Below, piece by piece: positions 47,760-58,917 of a DNA stretch of 64,000 bases (within the stretch, counting starts at the first letter, position 1; every line of letters starts with the position of its first letter). The DNA is from JAENWD01 sp963796915 (lineage in GTDB: Bacteria; Acidobacteriota; Vicinamibacteria; Vicinamibacterales; JAENWD01). The notes under the pieces are model-generated. The model was not told where the DNA came from. It saw only the letters and a list, made by a program, of their open reading frames with translations, and searched no databases. A program made the translations under genes and the position numbers. The DNA is taken from contig CAWCNI010000005.1 of NCBI GenBank assembly GCA_963796915.1, forward strand, positions 1 through 64,000. Direction: 5' to 3'.

Positions 47760-49709
47760 ATGCGTCCGGCAGCCGCCGCGCTGTTCGTGTGCCTGATGCC
47801 GGGAGCGCTGGCGGCGTGCCGCCAGTCTTCCGAGCCGGTTCGCCAGTCCTCCTCCGCGCCGCCTGTCTCTTCCGCACCCACCGGGTCAGACGCCATGCCC
47901 TCTCCAGAACGCGACGAGCACAGTCACGCCAACCCGGCCGACGTGCGCGTCAAGCACGTCGCGCTCGACCTGACTGCGGACTTCGCCGCGCACGTCCTGG
48001 CCGGCACCGCGACACTGAGCCTCGAAGCCATGCCCGCAGCGACGGCGGTCATCGTCGACACGAAGGATCTGACCATCGAGGGCGTCACGAGCGCCGACGG
48101 CGCGCCGCTCCGGCATGACCTCGGCCCGGAGGACAAGTTCCTGGGGCGGGCGCTGCGCATCGACCTTCCGGCTGACCGCCGCACCGTCGTCATCAAGTAC
48201 CGAACGAGCCCGCAGGCATCCGCGCTCCAGTGGCTCGGGCCGTCCCAGACCGCCGGCGGCAAGCATCCGTACCTGTTCTCGCAGGGCGAATCGATCCTGA
48301 CCCGGTCGTGGATTCCGACGCAGGACAGCCCCGGCGTCCGCCAGACCTACACTGCTCGGATCGTCGCGCCGGCGCCGTTGACAGTCGTCATGAGCGCCGA
48401 GCAGCTCACGCCGCAAGGCGTGCCGCTCGCAGGCGGCGCAACCCGCGAGTTCACATTCCGGCTCGCACAGCCTGTCGCGCCGTACCTGATTGCGATCGCG
48501 ATCGGCGAGCTGGCATTCAAGCCGGTGGGGCCGCGGTCGGGCATCTACGCCGAGCCGTCGGTGGTGGACAAGGCGGCGTGGGAGTTCGCCGACGTCGAGA
48601 AGATGATCGAGGCGGCAGAGTCGATCGGCGGGCCGTACCGCTGGGGCCGCTACGACATTCTGGTCCTGCCGCCGTCATTCCCGTTCGGCGGCATGGAAAA
48701 CCCGCGCCTGACGTTTGCGACGCCGACGGTGCTCGCCGGCGACCGGTCGCTGACGTCTCTCGTCGCGCACGAACTGGCGCATTCGTGGTCCGGCAACCTC
48801 GTCACCAACGCGACCTGGCGCGACTTCTGGCTGAACGAAGGGTTCACGACATACTTCGAGAACCGGATCATGGAGGCGCTCTACGGGCCGGATCGCGCCG
48901 CGATGCTCCGCGTGCTCGGCCGCCGCGAGTTGCAGGACAAGTTCGACGAGCTCAAGGACACGCCCGGCGATCAGGTGCTGCACCTCTCACTCACCGGACG
49001 CGATCCCGACGATGGGGCGACTGTCGTGGCGTACGACAAAGGGGCCGCCTTTCTGCGCGCGGTGGAATTGGCGGTCGGCCGCCCGCGCTTCGACGCATGG
49101 CTGCGCGGCTATTTCGATCGCCACGCCTTCACCTCGCTCACGACCGCGCAATTCCTCGAGGACTTCCGCCGATATCTCCTGCAGGGCGACAGCGACCTCG
49201 AGCAGCAGTTGAAGCTCGCCGAGTGGCTCGACCAGCCAGGGCTGCCGTCCAACGCGCCGGTGGAGACGTCGGTCGCGTTCGCGAAAGTAGAGGTCGAGGC
49301 CGGCCGCTTCAAGGCCGGCACGCCGGCCGCCGCTCTTCACACGTCCGGGTGGACCACCCAGGAGTGGCAGCACTTCCTGGCGTCGCTTCCCGCGGATCTG
49401 AGCCAGCACCAGCTGGCCGATCTGGACCGGGCGTTCGATCTCGACCGATCGGGCAACAGCGAAGTGCTCTTCACATGGCTGCGCATCGCGGTCGGCCGGC
49501 GCTACGAGCCGGCGATGCCGAGCCTCGATCGGTTCCTGACGTCTCAGGGCCGCCGGAAATTTCTGGTCCCCCTCTACAAGGACCTGATGGCGAGCGACTG
49601 GGGCCGTGCGCGTGCCCGTAATGTGTATTTCCGTGCAAGGCCGCTCTATCACTCCGTCGCCACGTCCACGCTCGACCCGGTCGTAGGTGCACCTCACGGC
49701 GCACGGTGA
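47760..49709 (+). CDS. M1 family zinc aminopeptidase (LTA4 hydrolase-like), lipoprotein
   Basis: 649 residues from ATG 47760. The signal ends in a lipobox (ALAAC, lipid Cys20), then a Ser/Pro-rich linker. The M1 exopeptidase motif appears as FGGMENPRL (about 310), and the zinc site is His337-Glu338-x2-His341 with Glu360 in WLNEGFTTYFE. The C-terminal part (about 480-640) is alpha-helical, like the leukotriene A4 hydrolase arm repeat. Acting outside the cytoplasm, it would trim N-terminal residues from peptides, complementing the M61, S9 and Tricorn enzymes in this window. Confidence 0.94.
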   Translation: MRPAAAALFVCLMPGALAACRQSSEPVRQSSSAPPVSSAPTGSDAMPSPERDEHSHANPADVRVKHVALDLTADFAAHVLAGTATLSLEAMPAATAVIVDTKDLTIEGVTSADGAPLRHDLGPEDKFLGRALRIDLPADRRTVVIKYRTSPQASALQWLGPSQTAGGKHPYLFSQGESILTRSWIPTQDSPGVRQTYTARIVAPAPLTVVMSAEQLTPQGVPLAGGATREFTFRLAQPVAPYLIAIAIGELAFKPVGPRSGIYAEPSVVDKAAWEFADVEKMIEAAESIGGPYRWGRYDILVLPPSFPFGGMENPRLTFATPTVLAGDRSLTSLVAHELAHSWSGNLVTNATWRDFWLNEGFTTYFENRIMEALYGPDRAAMLRVLGRRELQDKFDELKDTPGDQVLHLSLTGRDPDDGATVVAYDKGAAFLRAVELAVGRPRFDAWLRGYFDRHAFTSLTTAQFLEDFRRYLLQGDSDLEQQLKLAEWLDQPGLPSNAPVETSVAFAKVEVEAGRFKAGTPAAALHTSGWTTQEWQHFLASLPADLSQHQLADLDRAFDLDRSGNSEVLFTWLRIAVGRRYEPAMPSLDRFLTSQGRRKFLVPLYKDLMASDWGRARARNVYFRARPLYHSVATSTLDPVVGAPHGAR

Positions 49710-49745
49710 GTAATCCTGGCAGGGCTTCCTGCCGATATCCGTGGC

Positions 49746-51887
49746 GTGAGCAGATCTTCTGGTCACCCTGCAGTCGGGGTCCAGTCCGACAACGGGGCGG
49801 AGGCACACCTGCGTCCGATTCTCGAGACGCAACCGGTCGTTCTTCTACGCCTCGCCAAGGATGGGGTGTTTCTCGCCGTCAACGAATCGGGCCTCGCGGC
49901 GCTGGGCGCCGAGCGGCTCGATCAGCTGCTTGGCAGCTCCATTGCGGCGCTGCTTCCCGCCGAGGAGCGGGCCAGCCTCACCGCCTTCCTTGAACGCGTC
50001 GTCAGCGGTCATCGCGGATCCATCGAGGTCGATCTCACCGCGCTGACCGGCACCCGGCACACGATGCAGGTGCATGCGGCGCCCCACCCGGGCGCCCCCG
50101 ACGGGACGGCCTCGGTGCTGGCGACCCTGCGCGACGTCACCGAGGCGCGGCGGCTCGAGCAGTCCCTCGTCGACGCCATGCAGCGGCAGTCCGAACAGGA
50201 AGCCGCGCACGAAGCCGAGCGCTCACGACTCATCAGCCAGCTCGAAGAGGCCCGTCAGGGGCAGACGACCGGAGCGGAGTACGCGGCGCAGCTCGCCGAC
50301 CTCGAGCGCCGGCTCCAGGAAGCTGACGCGAACCGCGTCGAGATGACGCGCGGCCACGGCGCCGAGATGGAGGGGCTCAAGGAAGCCCTCGAAGAGCGCT
50401 CCCGCATCATCGAGGAGCAGGCCGGGCGCCTCACCAGCAACGCCTCCAGCGAATCGCGGCTGTCGGAATCGCTCGCCGACGTCTCGGGCCGGTTGAAGGC
50501 CGCCGAGATGGAGGCCGAGGCTGTCCGCGAGGAATTCGAGCGGCTCCAGGAGTCGGCTGGCGCCACGGAGCTCGAGCGCGAAAAGCTTCAGACACTGCTG
50601 AACGACGTGCGCGCCGAGTCCGACCGCACCGCGGCCGCGTCGGAGCAGGCAGGCGCGCAGGCGGCAGCGGCCCTCCGTGAAGTGGAACAGGCGCGCCAGG
50701 AACTGGAGCAGGCGCGTCAGCTCGCCCAGCAGGCGCAGCAGGAGGCCGAGCAGGCACGCGAACTGGCCGGCCAGTCACAGCAGGAGGTCGAGCAGGCGCG
50801 CCAGGCGTCGCTCGCCGCCCAGCAGGCGGCCGCGCAGGCGCAGGCACAGCTCGACGAGACAGCGAAGCAGGCCGAGCAGGCACGTCAGGAGCTGCAGCAG
50901 GCCCTGCACGATGCCCAGCAGGCGCAGCAGGAACGGGACCGCGCTGTCGCCGAGCTCCAGCAGTCTCACCGCGAAGCGGCCTCCCAGATGGAAGCCGACA
51001 TCACCGCGCTCCGCACTGCGCTCGACGAAGCGATGGTCGAGCAAGGTCGCCTGTCCGACACCATCTCGTCGCACGAAGCCACCGCTCGCACGTCCGACTC
51101 GCGCGCGTCCGACCTGGAACGCGCGCTGGCGGAGGCGCAGCAGTCGGCGAGCGCGACGATTGCAGACCTCGAAGCGCAGTGGGCCACGGCGCGCGAAGCA
51201 GTGGACGCCATCGACAAGGCCAAGCAGGAGGCCGAGGCCGAATTCCTCAGCCGCTTGTCCGCTCTCGAAACCGCGCTCGCGGCCAGCCGTGTCGCCGAGC
51301 GCGAGTCATCGTCACGCCTCGAAGCGCTGGCCGGCATTGCTCGCCGGATTGCCGGCGAGGTGCACGACCTCGCGACGGTCGCCGCACCGGCCGCCACCGT
51401 GACGGCGTCTGAGATCGCCGCGCACCTCGAGCGGCCGCTCGGCGACGTGCTGGGCCGCGAGGTGGCGCTGGCAGTCCTCGTCGCCGCGCCCGACACCGCG
51501 GTCACGGCGCCCATGGATCGGATCGAGCACGTGGTCGTGGCGCTGGCGGTGAACCGCGGCGCGGCCATGCGTTCCGGGCAGATGACTGTCGAGATCGCCG
51601 AAGTCACGGTGGACGTGGACGCGGCGCGCGGCCGCGGCGGCATGACGCCGGGAGACTACGCGCTCATCGCGATGCACGTGACAGGCGACGGCGCCAACGA
51701 GGGCCTGCCCGGGATGTTGTTCGAGGCCGCGGATCCCGCGATCTGGGAGCAGGCAGAGCCGGGGCTGTCGCTGGCGCACGAGACTGCCCGCAGCGTGGGC
51801 GGCTTCCTGTGGCTGGCCAACGAAGGCCCATCGGCGGTGGTGTTCGAGCTGTACCTGCCGCGTGAGTCGGCGCGAGGGACCGAGTAA
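49746..51887 (+). CDS. PAS domain plus long coiled coil plus degenerate histidine-kinase end
   Basis: 713 residues from GTG 49746. A PAS domain occupies about 22-135 (VVLLRLAKDGVFLAVNESGL ... LRDVTEARRLEQSL). About 400 residues of Glu/Gln/Ala/Arg heptad-rich coiled coil follow (about 138-545), with near-repeats of QQAQQEAEQAR. The last 165 residues align by eye with a kinase core: RLEALAGIARRIAGEVHDLA in the phospho-His region but without the standard HDFNN, EHVVVALAVNRGAAM for the N-box, and GLSLAHETARSVGGFLWL for the G2 region. The DTGxG box is missing. It is probably a pseudo-kinase scaffold in the cytosol. Its stop overlaps the PilZ start (TAATG). Confidence 0.8.
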   Translation: MSRSSGHPAVGVQSDNGAEAHLRPILETQPVVLLRLAKDGVFLAVNESGLAALGAERLDQLLGSSIAALLPAEERASLTAFLERVVSGHRGSIEVDLTALTGTRHTMQVHAAPHPGAPDGTASVLATLRDVTEARRLEQSLVDAMQRQSEQEAAHEAERSRLISQLEEARQGQTTGAEYAAQLADLERRLQEADANRVEMTRGHGAEMEGLKEALEERSRIIEEQAGRLTSNASSESRLSESLADVSGRLKAAEMEAEAVREEFERLQESAGATELEREKLQTLLNDVRAESDRTAAASEQAGAQAAAALREVEQARQELEQARQLAQQAQQEAEQARELAGQSQQEVEQARQASLAAQQAAAQAQAQLDETAKQAEQARQELQQALHDAQQAQQERDRAVAELQQSHREAASQMEADITALRTALDEAMVEQGRLSDTISSHEATARTSDSRASDLERALAEAQQSASATIADLEAQWATAREAVDAIDKAKQEAEAEFLSRLSALETALAASRVAERESSSRLEALAGIARRIAGEVHDLATVAAPAATVTASEIAAHLERPLGDVLGREVALAVLVAAPDTAVTAPMDRIEHVVVALAVNRGAAMRSGQMTVEIAEVTVDVDAARGRGGMTPGDYALIAMHVTGDGANEGLPGMLFEAADPAIWEQAEPGLSLAHETARSVGGFLWLANEGPSAVVFELYLPRESARGTE

Positions 51888-52339
51888 TGGCGGAGAAGGC
51901 GGAGAAGATCGACAAGGACGCCGACGGCCACAACCGGGCCGATCCGCGCTACCCCGCCGGCGTGCTGTCCGGCATCACGTCGATGCGGCTGTCGCCGGGC
52001 GACGCGGTGCGGCTGGTGAACATGTCCGCGAGCGGCGTGCTCGTCGAAGGCAAGACCCGATTCGTGCCGGGCACCCGCGTGTCGGTGATCTTCGAGGGAC
52101 CGACGGCACCGCCCGCCGTCAAGGGGCGCATCGTGCGCTGCCAGGTGTCGGCGATCGGCGGCGGCGGAAGCCTGCAGTACCGATCGGCGATCGCATTTGA
52201 AGCCCGGGTCGAGCTGGCGGTGGACGAGACGTCCCTGCCCCAGGCGCCTGCGCCTGTTCCTCAGCCTGTGCCAAAGGCGTCGAAGAAAGACAAGGACGCG
52301 CCGGCGGCACAGCTGGTACCTGCCGGGAATCGCTGGTAG
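51887..52339 (+). CDS. PilZ domain protein
   Basis: 150 residues beginning in the stop of the preceding gene (TAATG). The two c-di-GMP motifs are visible: an Arg pair in NRADPRYP (about 18-24) and NMSASGVLVEG (about 46-56), matching RxxxR and [DN]xSxxG. The Pro/Lys-rich tail is probably disordered. It would bind cyclic di-GMP and report it to a partner. Tight coupling to the coiled-coil pseudo-kinase suggests that protein is the partner. A CGGGCTAC array follows the stop. Confidence 0.85.
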   Translation: MAEKAEKIDKDADGHNRADPRYPAGVLSGITSMRLSPGDAVRLVNMSASGVLVEGKTRFVPGTRVSVIFEGPTAPPAVKGRIVRCQVSAIGGGGSLQYRSAIAFEARVELAVDETSLPQAPAPVPQPVPKASKKDKDAPAAQLVPAGNRW

Positions 52340-52344
52340 GTCAG

Positions 52345-52380
52345 CGGGCTACGGCGTCCGGGCTCCGGGCTCCGGGCTAC
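52345..52380 (+). repeat. CGGGCTAC/CGGGCTCC tandem array after the PilZ gene
   Basis: About four to five 7- to 8-base units start five bases after the PilZ stop, in the same orientation relative to that stop as the arrays at 17162-17192 and 60094-60150. It also lies between converging genes. Confidence 0.6.
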
Positions 52381-52388
52381 CGAACGCG

Positions 52389-52865
52389 CTACGCCTGCGG
52401 GGTCGCTGCGAGGCGGTCGCCCACGAAGCTCACGATGTCCGCCGCGCTCATCCCGCCGCTCTTGCGATGGACAGGCTGTCCGTCTTCAAACAGCAGGAAC
52501 GTCGGGATCGATCGGATCTGAAAGCGCGCAGCCAGCGTGTCGACGACGTCGGTGTTGACCTTGGCGATCAGGATCTTGCCGGCCAGTGATTTGGCGACCT
52601 TCTCCAGCTCCGGCGCCACCGCCCGGCAGGGACCGCACCACGGCGCCCAGAAATCGACCAGCACCGGGACGCGCGATTCCGCGACGAGATGGTTGAACCC
52701 CGCCTCGTCGGCCACGGTGACCGGTTGGGCCGGCGCTGACAGCTCCGCCTGGCACTGACCGCAGCGCGCCGCCTGACCCACATGGGCAAACGCCTGCCGG
52801 TTCGTCTTGCCGCATCCCGGGCACGCGGTCAGTACGCCCTGCTGATCCATCGCCAATCCGCTCAT
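52389..52865 (-). CDS. trxC: Thioredoxin 2 (TrxC)
   Basis: 158 residues from ATG 52865, which overlaps the previous stop (ATGA); a later ATG (MDQQGVLTACPGC) is also possible. The N-terminal zinc knuckle has CPGC at 15-18 and CGQC at 35-38. The thioredoxin fold has WCGPC at 76-80 and the cis-Pro in IRSIPTFLLF. TrxC reduces cytosolic disulfides and is linked to oxidative stress. Coupled to the YkgJ-type gene upstream. Confidence 0.94.
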   Translation of the reverse strand: MSGLAMDQQGVLTACPGCGKTNRQAFAHVGQAARCGQCQAELSAPAQPVTVADEAGFNHLVAESRVPVLVDFWAPWCGPCRAVAPELEKVAKSLAGKILIAKVNTDVVDTLAARFQIRSIPTFLLFEDGQPVHRKSGGMSAADIVSFVGDRLAATPQA

Positions 52866-53965
52866 CGCCACTCCTTCACCTGATCCAGCGCCGCCGCGAG
52901 ATCGCGCGCCGACGACTTGTGGACCAGCAGCTCGTCTGCCTGTTTGAGCGCCCGCAACAGCATCGCCTCGTCCAGAGGCCTGCCGGCGCCGTTCACTTCA
53001 TTGGATGCCGCCGCGCGCAACACCGCGTAGGCCGACAGCACTGACAAATACCAGGTCGTGAGCCGCCGGCCGTAGTACCCCACCCAATTGGCAAAGGCGC
53101 GGGCGGCAAGAAATCGCCCCACAACCGGCGACCACTCCGCCCAGCCGGACACGCCGAATGTCTGGCGCTCTGGCGGGTGGCCAAGCGCGTCGGGGACGCT
53201 GCGCCACACCATCGTACACAATGCGCCGAGGGCGGCATCGGACAGGTCTGCCGGTGCGACATCGCCTGTTCCGTGGTCCAGCGCCTCGCCGACGAGCTCC
53301 TCCAGAGGGCCGTGCTCGGGACGCCACGCCTCGGTCCTCGCAACGGCCGCCGCGAGGAGGCTCAGCGCGGACTCCGGCGAGCGGCCGTCGCCGGCCAACA
53401 GCTGGACGGCGGCGCGTTCCCACTGATCCCAGCAGTCCCAATCCCACAGGACGTGCGCGCTCAGCTGCGGCGGCAGCGCATCGCGCGCGTCGAGGCCTTC
53501 CCACACCCCGCGGTCGTCGATCGCCGGCCCCGACGTCACGACACTCGCCGGCCCGTCAGCAAACAGCAGGCCGGCCGCGGTCGGACAGACGTGCGACATC
53601 GACACGAACACACCGCGGGGATCGATGGTCACCACCCGGGGAAAGTGCCGGCAGGCCGACGGCAGGTGCGCGTGGTCCATCTGCCGCTGGATCGCGCACA
53701 GGTTGCCGCGTGACGGCTCGAAGAAGAGACACTCGCCGCTGGCGCGCCGGCCAAGGACGAACGGCTCCGCGGCCGGCAGGCCGTCGGCCGGCTCGAACAG
53801 CCGCTCCCCGCCAGCGTGGTCGTCGAGGCGCAACTGTCCCCACTCGATCGCCCGCTCGAGCGACTGGTGCAGCGGCGCCTCGACCGGGATCGCCCAGCGC
53901 GACGTGCAGCACACTCCCGAGTGACGGCAGCGGTACGGCGCGTGAAACGCGAGGACGTATGCCAG
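52862..53965 (-). CDS. YkgJ-type Cys-cluster protein
   Basis: The frame is open from a stop at 53969-53971, which is also the stop of the upstream ADOP gene in the same frame. The only early start codons are a CTG at 53965 and a GTG at 53914. The GTG would cut off the first Cys of YRCRHSGVCCTSRW, so I prefer CTG (367 residues), with doubt. Other cluster residues are in LCAIQRQMDHAHLPSACRHF and the later SHVCPTAAG. This is the YkgJ/FliB-like family thought to bind zinc or iron, with unknown function. A Trp/Asp-rich helical second half follows. TrxC is translated from an overlapping ATGA. Confidence 0.75.
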   Translation of the reverse strand: MAYVLAFHAPYRCRHSGVCCTSRWAIPVEAPLHQSLERAIEWGQLRLDDHAGGERLFEPADGLPAAEPFVLGRRASGECLFFEPSRGNLCAIQRQMDHAHLPSACRHFPRVVTIDPRGVFVSMSHVCPTAAGLLFADGPASVVTSGPAIDDRGVWEGLDARDALPPQLSAHVLWDWDCWDQWERAAVQLLAGDGRSPESALSLLAAAVARTEAWRPEHGPLEELVGEALDHGTGDVAPADLSDAALGALCTMVWRSVPDALGHPPERQTFGVSGWAEWSPVVGRFLAARAFANWVGYYGRRLTTWYLSVLSAYAVLRAAASNEVNGAGRPLDEAMLLRALKQADELLVHKSSARDLAAALDQVKEWR

Positions 53966-53968
53966 GGC

Positions 53969-56413
<2,445 letters not shown>

Positions 56414-56444
56414 GTCAGCCTCCAGGGATGCCCGATTTCCATGA

Positions 56445-56460
56445 TGCTAGATTTCTAGCA
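56445..56460. promoter_or_regulatory. Perfect 16-base palindrome upstream of the second ADOP permease
   Basis: TGCTAGA-TT-TCTAGCA, AT-rich in a GC-rich region, in the 248-base gap between the divergent permease and ferritin-like genes. The position suits a repressor site for the permease. The rest of the gap shows a good ribosome site for the plus-strand gene but no clear promoter. Confidence 0.45.
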
Positions 56461-56661
56461 CATTTTGCCCCTTGCCGCGGGCACGGGTGAAGACGCCTGT
56501 GGCGAGCCGCGAACGCTCGTGACGAATCGCCGGGGGCGGACGTCGCCTGCGGTCCGAACGCTTAGACGAAATCCATGAGGGTCGCGGCTCCGTTGTTTCT
56601 GGACAGGGTTCCTGCTGCTGGTTCGCAGGGCCCGCGTTCACGGAACGATGGGGAGGGCGAG

Positions 56662-57480
56662 ATGAGTGATACGGAAACTGTGAAGAGCCTGATTGAGAGC
56701 GGCGTCAGCCGGCGCGCGTTCGCGCGCACGGCCATCGCCGGCGGACTGCTGGCGGGCGTCGCGGCCGCCGTGGGACTGCCCGCAGAGGTGGCGGCTGACA
56801 GCCTCACCGATGAAGACATCCTCAACTTCGCGCTCAACCTCGAGTACCTGGAAGCTGAGTTCTACTCGGTGGCGTCGAGTGGCAAGCGCCTGAGCGAGCT
56901 TGGCGTGGAGCTTGGCGGCGTGGGCCAGCCTGGACCGACGGTAGGTGGCGCGGCGGTGTCCTTCGACGCACGCTACGCAACCATCGCCGCCCAGATCACG
57001 CTCGACGAGGTCGAGCACGTCCAGTTGCTGCGCGGCGCGCTCGGCGACAAGGCCGTCGCCAAGCCGGCGATCAACCTCGAGGCCCTGGGCCTCGGCTTCG
57101 GCAGCTACACCGAGTTCGCCATTCTGGCGCGGGCCTTCGAGGACACCGGCGTGAGCGCCTACGGCGGCGCGGCGCCGCTCATCAAGAGCTCGCAGGTTCT
57201 CGCGACGGCCGCGCGCATCGGGTTGACCGAGGCCCAGCACGCAGGCGTGTTGCGCCTGGTGGCGTTCGATCTGAATCTCCCGCAGCCGATGGTGGACGCC
57301 AATGACGTGCCGCCTCTCGGATCGCCGGCGGGCCGGCTATTCCAGGTGGACGGCACGGGCCTGAGCACGGTCCGCACCACGAGCCAGGTGCTCGCGATTG
57401 TCTACGGCAACAACGCCTCCGGGACGCGCGCCGGCGCATTCTTCCCCAACGGTCTCAACGGCAGAATCAGCGTCGTCTGA
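56662..57480 (+). CDS. Ferritin-like (desiccation-related PCC13-62 type) protein, Tat-exported
   Basis: 272 residues from ATG 56662, preceded by GGGAGGGCGAG. The Tat signal is SRRAFARTAIAGGLLAG (about 16-32). The four-helix ferritin-like core has ILNFALNLEYLEAEFY (helix 1, metal-ligand Glu), ITLDEVEHVQLLRGAL (ExxH), YTEFAILARAFEDTGVSAY and EAQHAGVLRLVAFD (second ExxH-like). The family is found in bacteria and plants and is linked to desiccation; a metal or peroxide function in the periplasm is plausible. It stands alone. Confidence 0.88.
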   Translation: MSDTETVKSLIESGVSRRAFARTAIAGGLLAGVAAAVGLPAEVAADSLTDEDILNFALNLEYLEAEFYSVASSGKRLSELGVELGGVGQPGPTVGGAAVSFDARYATIAAQITLDEVEHVQLLRGALGDKAVAKPAINLEALGLGFGSYTEFAILARAFEDTGVSAYGGAAPLIKSSQVLATAARIGLTEAQHAGVLRLVAFDLNLPQPMVDANDVPPLGSPAGRLFQVDGTGLSTVRTTSQVLAIVYGNNASGTRAGAFFPNGLNGRISVV

Positions 57481-57597
57481 CCGCGGCTGACGGTGTTCGC
57501 GTTCGCGGCAGGGCACTCCCCAGACCTGCCGTGACCGCGGTCGATTCGCACGTGCTGCCCTCCGCACGAACGCCGGCGCCGCCAGTAGAATGTTCCG

Positions 57598-58137
57598 GTG
57601 AGCGACACCGCCCTCCCCTACCGCGCGACCGCGATGGCCGCGCCTTACGACGGGCTGATCGGGCTCCCAGTCTCCGTGCTGCTCGACAACGTGCGCAGCG
57701 CGTACAACGTCGGGGCGTTCTTCCGCACACTCGAGGCCGTCGGCGGCGACCGGATGCTGTTGTCGGGGATCAGTGCGGCGCCAGGCCATCGCGGGGTGGC
57801 GAAGACAGCGCTCGGCGCTGAGACGACGGTCCGCTGGGAGCGCGTCGACGATCCGGCAGCGAGACTAGATGCGCTGCGTGACGAGGGCGTCGCCATCGCG
57901 GCCGTCGAGACATCTGCCGTCGCCGTGGACCTGTTCGACTGGCAGCCGGCGTTCCCGGTGTGCGTGGTGTTCGGTCACGAAGTCGAAGGCGTCACGGGGC
58001 CGCTGCTCGAGCGCGCCACCGTGCACGTCCGCATCCCGATGCTCGGGCGCAAGCACTCGCTCAACGTCGCCACGGCGGGCGGGGTCGTCCTCTACGAGTT
58101 GCTGCGGAAATATCGCCAGGCGTGCGCCTCCGCGTGA
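57598..58137 (+). CDS. SpoU/TrmH-family RNA methyltransferase
   Basis: 179 residues from GTG 57598. The three SPOUT motifs are clear: LLDNVRSAYNVGAFFRTLEA, VCVVFGHEVEGV and IPMLGRKHSLNVATAGGVVL, which form the trefoil knot binding S-adenosylmethionine. The protein would 2'-O-methylate a ribose in tRNA or rRNA. There is no N-terminal RNA-binding extension, so it is of the minimal TrmL/TrmH kind. Its stop overlaps the xth start. Confidence 0.92.
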   Translation: MSDTALPYRATAMAAPYDGLIGLPVSVLLDNVRSAYNVGAFFRTLEAVGGDRMLLSGISAAPGHRGVAKTALGAETTVRWERVDDPAARLDALRDEGVAIAAVETSAVAVDLFDWQPAFPVCVVFGHEVEGVTGPLLERATVHVRIPMLGRKHSLNVATAGGVVLYELLRKYRQACASA

Positions 58138-58901
58138 CTACGCCTCTTCGCATCGCCACCTGGAACGTCAACGGCATCCGCGCACGCTCGGGCCAGGTGC
58201 TCGACTGGATCGCGCGCGACTCGCCCGACGTCGTCTGCCTGCAGGAGATCAAGGCGCGGCCGGATCAGCTTCCGGCCATGCTGTTCGAGCCCGAGGGCTA
58301 CTGGTGCCGCTGGCACGGGCACGGCGGCTACTCGGGCGTCGCGATCTTCGTCAGCAAGGCCATCGCCGCCGAGCCGCCGGCCTTCGCGCATCCGGCGTTC
58401 GACTTCGAGTCACGCATCGTGACTGTGGATGTCGCTGGGCTGCGCGTGGCGTCGGTCTACGTGCCCAATGGCGGCAAGGACTTCGCCGGCAAGATGGAGT
58501 TCCTCGCGGCGCTGGCGGCCTGGGGCAAGGAAGTGCAGAAGGACGGCGTGCCCCTGGTGCTGTGCGGTGACCTCAACGTCGCGCACACGGACCGCGACCT
58601 GCACCCGAAAGAGCGCAAGCCAGGCGTGATCGGTCAGCGGCCCGACGAGCGCGCGCTGTTCGATCGGCTGCTCGGGGACGGACTGGTCGACGTCGGCCGC
58701 GCCCTCGCGCCAGATGACGAGACGATGTTCAGCTGGTGGGCGCCGTGGCGGGACATGCGCAAGCGCAACATCGGCTGGCGCATCGACTACGTGCTGGCGA
58801 CGCCGTCGCTGGCGTCGCGCGCCACGACCTGTCCGGTGCTGGCGGATATCGGCACCAGCGATCACGCGCCGGTGATGGCGACATTTTCGCCGGGCGAATA
58901 G
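58134..58901 (+). CDS. xth: Exodeoxyribonuclease III (Xth, AP endonuclease)
   Basis: 255 residues from GTG 58134, overlapping the methylase stop (GTGA). Motifs in order: RIATWNVNGIRAR, VVCLQEIK with the metal-binding Glu, YSGVAIF, GDLNVAHTDRDLH with the catalytic Asp/Asn, IGWRIDYVLATP and TSDHAPV with the catalytic His. It cuts at abasic sites and removes 3' blocks in base-excision repair, in the cytosol. Confidence 0.95.
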   Translation: MTTPLRIATWNVNGIRARSGQVLDWIARDSPDVVCLQEIKARPDQLPAMLFEPEGYWCRWHGHGGYSGVAIFVSKAIAAEPPAFAHPAFDFESRIVTVDVAGLRVASVYVPNGGKDFAGKMEFLAALAAWGKEVQKDGVPLVLCGDLNVAHTDRDLHPKERKPGVIGQRPDERALFDRLLGDGLVDVGRALAPDDETMFSWWAPWRDMRKRNIGWRIDYVLATPSLASRATTCPVLADIGTSDHAPVMATFSPGE

Positions 58902-58917
58902 GCTAAGCTTTCCCGCC

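Noticed and set aside
50680..50960. Periodic CAGGC-type repeats resembling a repeat array
   Set aside because: They encode Gln/Ala/Glu-rich heptads of a coiled coil within a long open frame; spacing is not that of a CRISPR array.
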